13,827 nt of DNA from Candidatus Ratteibacteria bacterium (lineage in GTDB: Bacteria > Ratteibacteria > UBA8468 > B48-G9 > JAFGKM01), in contig JAQVEU010000009.1 in assembly GCA_028697565.1 (NCBI GenBank), forward strand, positions 1 through 13,827, given 5' to 3'. Shown piece by piece: positions 7,235-13,782 of this stretch. Numbering within the stretch: the first letter of the stretch is position 1; every line of letters starts with the position of its first letter. Below the pieces are notes generated by a model. That model was given only the letters and a program-made list of their open reading frames with translations, searched no databases and was not told the origin of the DNA. The translations under genes were made by a program, and so were the position numbers.

Positions 7235-7676
7235 TTGTTTTATCTCCTTTGCCATTGCTTTTCATATGGTTATTTTTCTGTCTCCTATATTTTGTAAGAG
7301 ATACCTTATTTATATCCCTTATTCTCTGATAGTCCACACTATCCACCATCTTTTCTATCATATATGTCCCCATAGCACCAAGCGAACACATCTCATCCTC
7401 ATCAGATGGTGACTCTAATGGATTATATGGCCATCCCTTATCAATAATCTCAACCTTCACACAGTTGTCATCGGACTTCCATATAATCTTCAGGAAACTG
7501 TCAGAAGGGGAATTTGAAAGGATATTTGAGCATATCTCATCCACTACAAGCATAAGTTCCCATGTCTTCTTAAACCCCAACTTTATACCTAAACTCTTCT
7601 CCTGTATGAAGTCAGAGATATATTCAAGGACACCGGGCTTTTTTTCAATCTCAATATAAGATTCGTTTCCTGCCAT
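7197..7676 (-). CDS. RsbW/SpoIIAB-like ATP-binding anti-sigma factor kinase
   Basis: A 159-residue protein with a single HATPase_c_2 domain. The N box is WELMLVVDEICSNIL (39-53) with Glu47 and Asn51; the G1 box is IIDKGWPYNPLE (77-88), close to the DxGxPFxP of RsbW proteins; the G2 region is LGAMGTYMIEKMVDSVDYQR (99-118). In this family the kinase binds a sigma factor or phosphorylates an anti-anti-sigma protein, but no such partner is in the window. The last 27 residues (133-159) are polar and lysine/asparagine-rich and have no family match I recognise. Their codons hold the ribosome site and start of the HPS-RraA gene, with 38 bases overlapped, so the two should be translationally coupled. 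ATG 7676 follows GGAAGATTAG. Confidence 0.82.
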   Translation of the reverse strand: MAGNESYIEIEKKPGVLEYISDFIQEKSLGIKLGFKKTWELMLVVDEICSNILSNSPSDSFLKIIWKSDDNCVKVEIIDKGWPYNPLESPSDEDEMCSLGAMGTYMIEKMVDSVDYQRIRDINKVSLTKYRRQKNNHMKSNGKGDKTNGKRVPHYPGSP

Positions 7677-7720
7677 TTTTCTAATCTTCCAATCTGTCGG
7701 CCTCCGCCCTCACCTATAAA

Positions 7721-7843
7721 TAAACTCTAAATCCAAAACACTAAACTTAAAAGTAAGGATGTAAATATTAAACTCTAAATCCAAAACACTAAACCTAAAA
7801 GTAAGGATGTAAATATTAAACTCTAAATCCAAAACACTAAACC
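7721..7843. repeat. 48-bp tandem repeat, about 2.6 copies
   Basis: Two full copies (7721-7768, 7769-7816) and a 27-base partial third (7817-7843) follow head to tail. Copies 1 and 2 differ at one base (AAACTTAAAAG against AAACCTAAAAG). Each unit itself breaks into heptads such as TAAACTC, TAAATCC, AAAACAC and TAAACTT, so the array may have grown from a seven-base unit. Confidence 0.9.
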
Positions 7844-7866
7844 CCCTCTAACTACCCCCACCTATA

Positions 7867-7890
7867 TCCTCCCCCCTCATATGGGGAGGA
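7867..7890. repeat. Palindrome A (REP-like)
   Basis: TCCTCCCC (7867-7874) pairs with GGGGAGGA (7883-7890) across an eight-base loop. It has the same pyrimidine-arm/purine-arm shape as the next two palindromes but is the least similar of the three. Confidence 0.6.
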
Positions 7891-7904
7891 GTTGAGTTCT
7901 TGTC

Positions 7905-7925
7905 CCTTCCTTTTGTAAAGGAAGG
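7905..7925. repeat. Palindrome B (REP-like)
   Basis: CCTTCCTTT pairs perfectly with AAAGGAAGG across the loop TGT. A GGATT follows seven bases after the right arm, exactly as in palindrome C 39 bases downstream. Confidence 0.7.
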
Positions 7926-7943
7926 TTAAGATGGATTGCTTCT

Positions 7944-7964
7944 CCCTCCTTTAATAAAGGAGGG
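7944..7964. repeat. Palindrome C (REP-like)
   Basis: CCCTCCTTT pairs perfectly with AAAGGAGGG across the loop AAT, then TGGGGGAGGATTTT. This pattern of a T/C arm, a short loop, an A/G arm and a trailing G-rich GGATT looks like the REP-type palindromes scattered in many bacterial genomes. Confidence 0.75.
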
Positions 7965-7996
7965 TGGGGGAGGATTTTATCTTTGCTTTCATTCTT

Positions 7997-8031
7997 GCTA
8001 CTCGCTACTCTCTACTTGCTACTCGCTACTT
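7997..8031. repeat. Five-unit heptamer repeat at the glycosyltransferase 3' end
   Basis: Five seven-base units in register: GCTACTC, GCTACTC, TCTACTT, GCTACTC, GCTACTT. On the minus strand they encode the last residues (VASSK) and the TAG stop of the glycosyltransferase, then run on past it. Confidence 0.85.
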
Positions 8032-9175
8032 TTATATAGACCTGCTCTATTTTATCAACCATCTTCTCAACAGGAAAAAGTTCTTTTACAATTCTTCTTC
8101 CTTCCTCTCCCATTTTATAAGAAATCTCCTGATTTTTCAATAGATAAAGCAATTTCTCCCGCAACATTGCTACATCTTTCGGTGGGATAAGATACCCTGT
8201 TTTGTTGTTAACCACCAGTTCCTTCGCACCATCTACATCAAAAGCAACCACTGGCTTCCCACCCGCAAATCCCTGTGCCACCGCCTTTGGAAGCCCCTCC
8301 CTCAAACTTGTATGTGCAAGTATATCCATTACTGCAATATATTCAGGAATCTCCTCTGGTGGCACAAGTCCTGTGAAGATAACCTTTGGCAGGACGCCTT
8401 TTTCACTGGCATAGTTTTCAAGTTGCTTACGGAGGATACCATCACCCACAAGGAGAAGTTTTACATCGGGATATTCCTTCACAATTTCTGCAAACGTATG
8501 GATAAGATACTCCTGCCCCTTGAGATAGAACAACCTGCCCACCATACCTATGACCTTTTCACTATCTTTAATTCCTAACTGCCTTCTCTTTTCATACCTT
8601 GTCTTTTCTGCTTCAAGATAAGGCCTTATATCAAATCCGCTATAGATAACAGTGTATTGTGACTCTTTGCCTATCCCTGCCTCAAGATACCTCTCCTTCA
8701 TTATCTCGCCCACACATATAAACCTATCTGTAAAAAGTGAGGCAACCTTTTCTGCTGTGATATATAAAAAATTTTTAAAGAATGGCTGGTAGTCATAAAA
8801 GGAAGGCCCATGTATTGTATGTATAACAACTGTCTCTCTTCTGGCAAGTTTTGCTGCTATCCTTCCTAAAATCCCGGCCTTTGCACTGTGTGTGTGGACA
8901 ACATCATATCTCTCTTTTTTGAAAAAGCGGATGAGTTTCACAAGACATATAATGTCTAACACAGGACTAATCTCCCTCACCAGTTCTTTTATCACTACTA
9001 ATTTTATATTCTTTTCCCTTTCTATCTCTGGTATAAGGGAACCTTCCGGACCTCCTGTGGGTCCTATTACAAGTGTAACCTTATGACCTTTTTCTACAAG
9101 CCCTTTTACTGTATATATTGTGTTTTCCTGGGCGCCACCGACAATCAGGCGGGTAATGATATGACATATCTTCAT
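8012..9175 (-). CDS. GT4-family glycosyltransferase
   Basis: A 387-residue GT-B fold enzyme. The N-terminal acceptor domain has IITRLIVGGAQENT (6-19), the family's GGA(Q/E) start, and VVHTHSAKAGILGRIAA (92-108). The C-terminal nucleotide-sugar domain has IGMVGRLFYLKGQEYL (209-224) with Arg214 and Lys219 expected to bind the donor phosphates, then SLREGLPKAVAQGFAGGKPVV (290-310). The usual E-x7-E is here E-x7-Q (Glu293, Gln301). No membrane segment is seen, so it is probably a cytoplasmic or membrane-associated enzyme adding a sugar to a surface glycan or lipid-linked precursor; the sugar cannot be told. The start overlaps the upstream 107-residue gene as ATGA. The last five codons come from a heptamer repeat. 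Confidence 0.92.
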   Translation of the reverse strand: MKICHIITRLIVGGAQENTIYTVKGLVEKGHKVTLVIGPTGGPEGSLIPEIEREKNIKLVVIKELVREISPVLDIICLVKLIRFFKKERYDVVHTHSAKAGILGRIAAKLARRETVVIHTIHGPSFYDYQPFFKNFLYITAEKVASLFTDRFICVGEIMKERYLEAGIGKESQYTVIYSGFDIRPYLEAEKTRYEKRRQLGIKDSEKVIGMVGRLFYLKGQEYLIHTFAEIVKEYPDVKLLLVGDGILRKQLENYASEKGVLPKVIFTGLVPPEEIPEYIAVMDILAHTSLREGLPKAVAQGFAGGKPVVAFDVDGAKELVVNNKTGYLIPPKDVAMLREKLLYLLKNQEISYKMGEEGRRIVKELFPVEKMVDKIEQVYIKVASSK

Positions 9176-9495
9176 ATTTCACTTATGCTTGTATCAGGAC
9201 CACCCTTAACCGCAGCAAATATCCTTATTCCACGTGTCTCTATATGTATGTTGTCTACATCAAAACTGTCAGGCAGTATCCTTATATGCGCGATATTTTC
9301 CCTCGGTATCAGTATGTTTCTCCTTTCTAAATCAATATCTACCGGATGAACAGCCCCCTTCATAATAAGGATACCTTTTCCGTCCAGCATTATCCAGTTC
9401 TCTGTGAATTTTAATACATTACCTATAAATACCCACACCTTCTGGTCTGCATAATATTTTTTAAACCTCACCTTTACTATCTTCCCCTCTATCAT
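9172..9495 (-). CDS. Uncharacterised small protein, possibly LSm-like
   Basis: A 107-residue protein that I do not recognise by family. It has no signal peptide or membrane span and is rich in beta-type, alternating hydrophobic sequence. Residues 3-40 (GKIVKVRFKK, then VWVFIGNVLKFTENWIMLDG) and 57-73 (ERRNILIPRENIAHIRI) recall the Sm1 (GxVxxFDxxMxxxL) and Sm2 (RGxxIxxI) blocks of Sm/LSm RNA-binding proteins, with a variable stretch between. This is a guess from the pattern only. A C-terminal part (79-107) contains HIETRGIRIFAAVKGGPDTS. The ATG at 9495 has a GGGAG site that overlaps the nrdG stop. It lies between nrdG and the glycosyltransferase with an 11-base gap and a four-base overlap, so all are in one operon. 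Confidence 0.75.
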   Translation of the reverse strand: MIEGKIVKVRFKKYYADQKVWVFIGNVLKFTENWIMLDGKGILIMKGAVHPVDIDLERRNILIPRENIAHIRILPDSFDVDNIHIETRGIRIFAAVKGGPDTSISEI

Positions 9496-9506
9496 TTTTT
9501 CTCCCT

Positions 9507-10196
9507 TTATCTTATCTCACATCTTTCTACATACTTTAACATAACCGTTCTTATCTCTTCAAACTCTGTATCTGAATATGTGTGGGATGAAAGCATAGCA
9601 GGGTCAACTGTTTTTGATGGGACAAACCTCTGGAGGTAAAAGTGCCTTGCTCCTTTTATAAGTTTACCAATTCCTTCAAAGTCAGATATGTCAAGGAGCT
9701 CTTTTACCACTGTGGTCCGGAACTCATAAGGGACATTGCCCTTCACTATCAGAGAGATACTTGCTTTTATCTTCTCTACATCCACATCTACACCTGCCAC
9801 CACACTATATTTTTCTGGAGGTCCTTTTACATCCATCGCTATATAGTCCACCAGTCCTTCCGCTATTATATCTTGTAGTACCTCTGGGAAACTGCCGTTT
9901 GTGTCTATCTTAATAGCATATCCCATACCTTTTAGTTTTCTGACAAAGGGTAAAAGGTCATCATCAATACAGGGCTCTCCCCCTGTAATAACAACTCCAT
10001 CAAGATACTTCGTCCTTTTTTCAAGAAATGACAGAACCTCTGAATTATCAAGTAGAGGGAGAAATTTTTCAGGAAGTACAAGTTCTGGGTTGTGACAATA
10101 GGGACACCTGAAATTGCATCTCTGGATAAATATTATACAACTCAGCCGTCCCGGAAATTCAATAAGGGATGTCTTCTGCAGCCCACCTATCTTCAT
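9507..10196 (-). CDS. nrdG: Anaerobic ribonucleotide reductase activating protein (radical SAM)
   Basis: A 229-residue radical SAM enzyme that should install the glycyl radical on NrdD. The [4Fe-4S] motif is CNFRCPYC with Cys27, Cys31 and Cys34, followed by HN as is usual in activases; VVITGGEPCIDDDL carries the SAM-binding GGEP. It begins KIGGLQKTSLIEFPGRLSCIIF, the N-terminus seen in the longer NrdG-like subgroup rather than the about 155-residue E. coli type. Its ATG overlaps the nrdD stop as ATGA, so it is translated together with its substrate protein. Another radical SAM activase role is possible in principle, but the neighbour makes NrdD activation by far the best call. Confidence 0.92.
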   Translation of the reverse strand: MKIGGLQKTSLIEFPGRLSCIIFIQRCNFRCPYCHNPELVLPEKFLPLLDNSEVLSFLEKRTKYLDGVVITGGEPCIDDDLLPFVRKLKGMGYAIKIDTNGSFPEVLQDIIAEGLVDYIAMDVKGPPEKYSVVAGVDVDVEKIKASISLIVKGNVPYEFRTTVVKELLDISDFEGIGKLIKGARHFYLQRFVPSKTVDPAMLSSHTYSDTEFEEIRTVMLKYVERCEIR

Positions 10197-12283
10197 TTCA
10201 ATACATAAGTCCTTCTTACCTTAAACTCTGCTAATTTACCCTTGTTCCACTGACTTATCGGTCTAAGATACCCGACTATCCTTGAATAAACCTCTGTTTC
10301 TTTTCCGCATCTGTCACAGTGATACACCTCTCCCTTAATGTATCCATGTTCAGGACATACGGAAAATGTAGGAGTAATTGTAAAATAAGGTAGTTTAAAT
10401 CTCTCACATATCACCCTCACAAGTTTCTTTACTCCTTCTGGACTATCTATCTTCTCTCCTGTAAACAGGTGGATTACAGTTCCACCTGTGTAGAGGCATT
10501 GGAGTTCATCCTGGAGTTCAAGGGTTTCAAAGATATCATCTGTATAATTTACAGGAAGGTGCGTGGAATTGGTATAGAATGGCTCAGCACCCTTTCTGTA
10601 TTCCACTTCGTTTGCGCATATAATCTCAGGATATTTTATCTTGTCCGCCTTTGCAAGTCGATAGCTTGTCCCTTCTGCTGGTGTTGCCTCAAGATTATAA
10701 TAGTTGCCTGTTTCTTCCTGGAACTTAAGAAGTTTCTCTCTCATAAACCTCATCACCCTTACTGCAAACTCCTTCCCTTCAGGAGTTCCTATATCTTTAC
10801 CTAAAAGGTTCAGGCATGCCTCATTCATTCCAATAAGACCAATGGTTGAGAAGTGGTTTGTCCAGTACTTTCCGAACCTTTCCTTTACATTTCTTAGATA
10901 AAATGCGGAATATGGATAAAGTCCCTCATCTGTCAACTTTTCTATTATTTTCCTTTTTATCTCAAGGGACTCCTTTGATATTACCATCAGGTTCTCAAGT
11001 CGTTTGAAAAAGTCCTCTTCTGAATCTGCAAGGTATCCTATCCTTGGTATATTGATAGTTACAACTCCTATACTTCCTGTTAAGGGATTTGCACCGAATA
11101 GCCCACCACCGCGTTTTTTTAGTTCCACTGTATCAAGACGGAGACGGCAACACATACTTCTTACATCATCGGGCTTCATATCTGAGTTAATAAAATTGCT
11201 GAAGTATGGAATACCATATTTTGCTGTTACCTGCCACAAAAGTTCTGTATTTTCATTGTCCCAGTTAAAGTCCTTTGTGATATTGTATGTGGGAATAGGA
11301 AATGTAAACACCCTCCCCTTTGCATCTCCCTCAAGCATCACCTCTAAGAATGCTCTATTCAGCATATCCATCTCTTTTTGAAACTCTCCATAGGCCTCAC
11401 TTTTCATCTCACCACCTATTATCACCGGCTGGTCCTTGTATATTTTTGGGACTGTAAGGTCCAGTGTAAGATTTGTAAATGGGCTCTGAAATCCTACTCT
11501 TGTAGGAACATTTACATTAAATATAAACTCCTGGAGTGCCTGCTTCACATCTTTATAGGATAACCCATCATATCTCACAAAAGGAGCAAGCAGTGTATCA
11601 AAGTTTGAGAATGCCTGTGCACCTGCTGCCTCACCCTGAAGTGTATAGAAGAAATTTACTATCTGTCCAAGTGCGGTCCTGAAGTGTTTTGCTGGCTTAC
11701 TCTCTACCTTGCCTACTGCACCTCTGAACCCTACAGTAAGAAGGTCCTGCAGGTCCCAGCCCACACAGTAAACGGAGAGACATCCAAGGTCATGGATGTG
11801 TATATCCCCGTTGATATATGCAAAACGCACCTCGGATGGATAGATACTGTTCAGCCAGTATGTTTTTGTTACCTCAGAAGAGACATAGTTATTGAGGCCC
11901 TGTAAAGAAAAACTCATATTACTGTTTTCATTAACACGCCAGTCAACCTTTGTAAGGTACTGGTTTACAAGGTCAAGGTTTGCCTTTGTTGTTATCTCCC
12001 TTAATCTCGCATGCTGCTCCCTGTAAATAATGTATGCCTTTGCTGTCTTTTTGTATGGTGAGTTTATTAATACCTCTTCAACAATATCCTGTATCTCCTC
12101 AACCGAAGGAGTTCTTTCTCCGATAATATCTATGGCAAGGTCCAGTACCCTTAAAGTAAGTTTCCTGGCAATATCCATACCAAATTCACCTGTTGCCTGT
12201 CCTGCCTTATATATGGCATTTGTTATCTTTTCTGCCTCAAACTTTACAACCTCGCCATTTCTCTTTTTTATTCTATCAAACAT
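10193..12283 (-). CDS. nrdD: Anaerobic ribonucleoside-triphosphate reductase
   Basis: A 696-residue class III ribonucleotide reductase, reducing ribonucleotides to deoxyribonucleotides without oxygen. Residues 1-95 are an ATP-cone (KRNGEVVKFEAEKITNAIY) for allosteric control. The catalytic barrel contains DIHIHDLG, PTRVGFQSPFTNLT, MCCRLRLD (candidate thiyl cysteine region) and GAEPFYTNSTHLPV. Near the end, Cys643, His646, Cys656 and Cys659 (CPEH, CDRC) look like the zinc site, and the glycyl radical residue is Gly671 in RIVGYLRPISQWNKGK. Length is normal. ATG 12283 is chosen with AGGGGG seven bases upstream; GTG 12286 is equally possible. It leads the operon with nrdG, the small protein and the glycosyltransferase. 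Confidence 0.95.
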   Translation of the reverse strand: MFDRIKKRNGEVVKFEAEKITNAIYKAGQATGEFGMDIARKLTLRVLDLAIDIIGERTPSVEEIQDIVEEVLINSPYKKTAKAYIIYREQHARLREITTKANLDLVNQYLTKVDWRVNENSNMSFSLQGLNNYVSSEVTKTYWLNSIYPSEVRFAYINGDIHIHDLGCLSVYCVGWDLQDLLTVGFRGAVGKVESKPAKHFRTALGQIVNFFYTLQGEAAGAQAFSNFDTLLAPFVRYDGLSYKDVKQALQEFIFNVNVPTRVGFQSPFTNLTLDLTVPKIYKDQPVIIGGEMKSEAYGEFQKEMDMLNRAFLEVMLEGDAKGRVFTFPIPTYNITKDFNWDNENTELLWQVTAKYGIPYFSNFINSDMKPDDVRSMCCRLRLDTVELKKRGGGLFGANPLTGSIGVVTINIPRIGYLADSEEDFFKRLENLMVISKESLEIKRKIIEKLTDEGLYPYSAFYLRNVKERFGKYWTNHFSTIGLIGMNEACLNLLGKDIGTPEGKEFAVRVMRFMREKLLKFQEETGNYYNLEATPAEGTSYRLAKADKIKYPEIICANEVEYRKGAEPFYTNSTHLPVNYTDDIFETLELQDELQCLYTGGTVIHLFTGEKIDSPEGVKKLVRVICERFKLPYFTITPTFSVCPEHGYIKGEVYHCDRCGKETEVYSRIVGYLRPISQWNKGKLAEFKVRRTYVLK

Positions 12284-12299
12284 CACGTGGCCCCCTTTC

Positions 12300-12329
12300 T
12301 GTAATAATTACAACCTTTTGTTAATTACA
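12300..12329. promoter_or_regulatory. Two palindromic candidate operators in the nrdD leader
   Basis: TGTAATAATTACA (12300-12312) is a six-base inverted repeat around one central base; TGTTAATTACA (12319-12329) is a shorter, imperfect relative touching the predicted transcription start. They could bind a repressor of the nrd operon. They do not match the NrdR box as I know it, and AT-rich palindromes arise by chance. Confidence 0.3.
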
Positions 12330-12357
12330 TTTTATACTCTTAAACTTTTTCTGTCAA
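12329..12357 (-). promoter_or_regulatory. Strong sigma-70-type promoter of the nrdDG operon
   Basis: On the minus strand TTGACA (12357-12352) is followed after 17 bases by TAAAAT (12334-12329). The transcript would start near 12322 and carry a leader of about 39 bases with an AAAGGGGG ribosome site. On the plus strand of the same gap (12287-12521) only weak -10-like sequences are seen for alaC, for example TATTAT at 12408. Confidence 0.7.
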
Positions 12358-12521
12358 ATTTTTCTTCAAGGGTATTATATAACAAATCCACAAAATTAAA
12401 AAGTGTATATTATAGGGGTAGATACCTTGTTTTTTATATCATTATTCATCTTATAGGAATAATCGTGAAGAGTACCAAAAAATTTGATTCAGGGATGGGA
12501 CAGGTATATAATAGGAGAACT

Positions 12522-13706
12522 ATGGGAATAAAAAATGTGGAATCAAAAAGAATAAAAAACCTTCCTGTATATATATTTGATGAAATAAACACAAGGAAAC
12601 TGAAACTTAGAAGAGAAGGAAGGGATATTATTGACCTTGGTATGGGCAACCCTGATAGACCTACACCAAGGCCCGTTATTGATAAACTTGTGGAGGTTGC
12701 CTATGACCCTAAGGCACACAGATACAGTGCATCAAAAGGGATACCTCACCTGCGAAAGGAAGTCTGTAACTGGTATGATAAAAGGTTTGGTGTGAATATT
12801 AACCCTGATGAAGAGGCAGTTGTATGTATCGGTTCAAAAGAAGGGATCAGCCACCTTGCACTGGCTGTATTTGACCCGGGAGACATAGTTCTTGTCCCCA
12901 ATCCTACATATCCCAGTCATCTTTATAGTATCATGATTGCAGGTGCAAAGATAAAAGATATGCCAATTACAAAAGAAAATAGTTTTGTCCCTTCTATAAC
13001 AGCATCTCTACTAAAAGGACAGAAAAAACCAAAGGCAATGATTCTTAGTTATCCCAATAATCCGACAGCACAGGTGGTAGAACTGGACTTTTTCAAAGAA
13101 GTGGTAAGGTTTGCAAAAAGGCATAACATATTTGTCATACACGACATTGCCTATTCAGAGTTGTGCTTTGATGGCTACAGGGCATCCAGTTTCCTTCAGG
13201 TAGAAGGTGCAAAGGATATTGGAATAGAGTTTTATTCACTTTCCAAGACATATAATATGGCTGGCTGGCGTGTGGGGTTTGCTGTAGGAAATAAAAATAT
13301 CATTGGCGCACTCGCAAAACTTAAAAGTTATTATGACTATGGCATCTTCACCCCGGTACAGGTGGCTGCTATCACTGCACTGAAACTTGAACAGAGATAT
13401 ATCAATGAAGTTGTGGATACCTATAGAAAGAGGCGGGATGTCCTTGTAGATGGGCTGAACAAAATTGGTTGGAAGGCAGAAAAACCGAAGGCGACAATGT
13501 ATGTATGGGCTGAGATACCGGAAAAATTTAAGGAGATGGGTTCTGTAAAATTTGCCCTACACCTACTTGAAAATACAAATGTTTCTGTATCTCCTGGTGC
13601 AGGTTTCGGTAGATATGGTGAGGGATATGTAAGGATGGCACTTGTTGAGAATGAACAGAGGATAAGGCAGGCCATAAAGGCAATGAAACCTTTTTTTAAC
13701 AACTAA
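12522..13706 (+). CDS. alaC: Glutamate-pyruvate type aminotransferase (AlaC-like)
   Basis: A 394-residue fold-type I, class I/II aminotransferase that closely resembles E. coli AlaC (YfdZ) along its whole length as I recall it: RDIIDLGMGNPDRPTP (34-49), HRYSASKGIPHLRKEV, GSKEGISHLALAVFDPGD, SYPNNPTAQVVELDFF (176-191), FYSLSKTYNMAGWRVGF (237-253). Lys242 is the PLP lysine, Asp208 pairs with the pyridine nitrogen and Arg250 is next to the phosphate. The expected reaction makes alanine from pyruvate and glutamate; related LL-diaminopimelate aminotransferases share much of this sequence, so that role is the main alternative. ATG 12522 has AGGAG at 12513-12517 and fits the family N-terminus; the open frame runs far upstream but there it is antisense to nrdD. 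Confidence 0.88.
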   Translation: MGIKNVESKRIKNLPVYIFDEINTRKLKLRREGRDIIDLGMGNPDRPTPRPVIDKLVEVAYDPKAHRYSASKGIPHLRKEVCNWYDKRFGVNINPDEEAVVCIGSKEGISHLALAVFDPGDIVLVPNPTYPSHLYSIMIAGAKIKDMPITKENSFVPSITASLLKGQKKPKAMILSYPNNPTAQVVELDFFKEVVRFAKRHNIFVIHDIAYSELCFDGYRASSFLQVEGAKDIGIEFYSLSKTYNMAGWRVGFAVGNKNIIGALAKLKSYYDYGIFTPVQVAAITALKLEQRYINEVVDTYRKRRDVLVDGLNKIGWKAEKPKATMYVWAEIPEKFKEMGSVKFALHLLENTNVSVSPGAGFGRYGEGYVRMALVENEQRIRQAIKAMKPFFNN

Positions 13707-13722
13707 CTGATAACAAAACCTG

Positions 13723-13752
13723 TTGACAGGTTATACAGACACAGGGTAATAT
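13723..13752 (+). promoter_or_regulatory. Near-consensus promoter, probably of an rRNA operon
   Basis: TTGACA (13723-13728), an 18-base spacer, then TAATAT (13747-13752). The transcript would begin near 13759. No credible protein start with a long frame follows before the window ends, and a boxA-like sequence begins about 12 bases after the start, which suggests a stable RNA operon. Confidence 0.6.
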
Positions 13753-13770
13753 AAAAGGGAAGAAGGAAAG

Positions 13771-13782
13771 TGTTCTTTGACA
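13771..13782 (+). promoter_or_regulatory. boxA-like rRNA antitermination sequence
   Basis: TGTTCTTTGACA strongly resembles boxA of bacterial rRNA leaders (E. coli type TGCTCTTTAACA; many other bacteria TGTTCTTTGAAAA). BoxA binds NusB/NusE and protects untranslated rRNA transcripts from early termination. Its place just after a strong promoter supports the reading; the 16S gene itself would lie beyond the window. Confidence 0.5.

Larger units (their letters stand above)
7677..8011. other. Repeat-rich intergenic gap
   Basis: No gene is seen in these 335 bases. From left to right it holds a GC-richer start (7690-7713), a 48-bp tandem repeat (7721-7843), three palindromes (7867-7964) and the outer part of a heptamer repeat (7997-8031). 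I see no rho-independent terminator with a T-run for the glycosyltransferase gene and no convincing promoter for the kinase gene. Confidence 0.8.

Noticed and set aside
7721..7964. Possible CRISPR array
   Set aside because: The repeats follow head to tail with no unique spacers of even length, and no cas gene is near.
7905..7964. Palindromes B and C as rho-independent terminators of the glycosyltransferase gene
   Set aside because: Read from the minus strand neither is followed by a T-run, and they lie about 50 and 90 bases after the stop; their repeated form fits REP elements better.
12030..12521. Long upstream extension of the alaC reading frame
   Set aside because: It is antisense to nrdD, has no family resemblance, and the AGGAG-ATG at 12522 fits the AlaC N-terminus.
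13718..13733. Hairpin AACCTG-TTGA-CAGGTT as an alaC terminator
   Set aside because: It has a short stem and no T-run after it, and it overlaps the -35 of the strong promoter, so the match is more likely a by-product of TTGACA.
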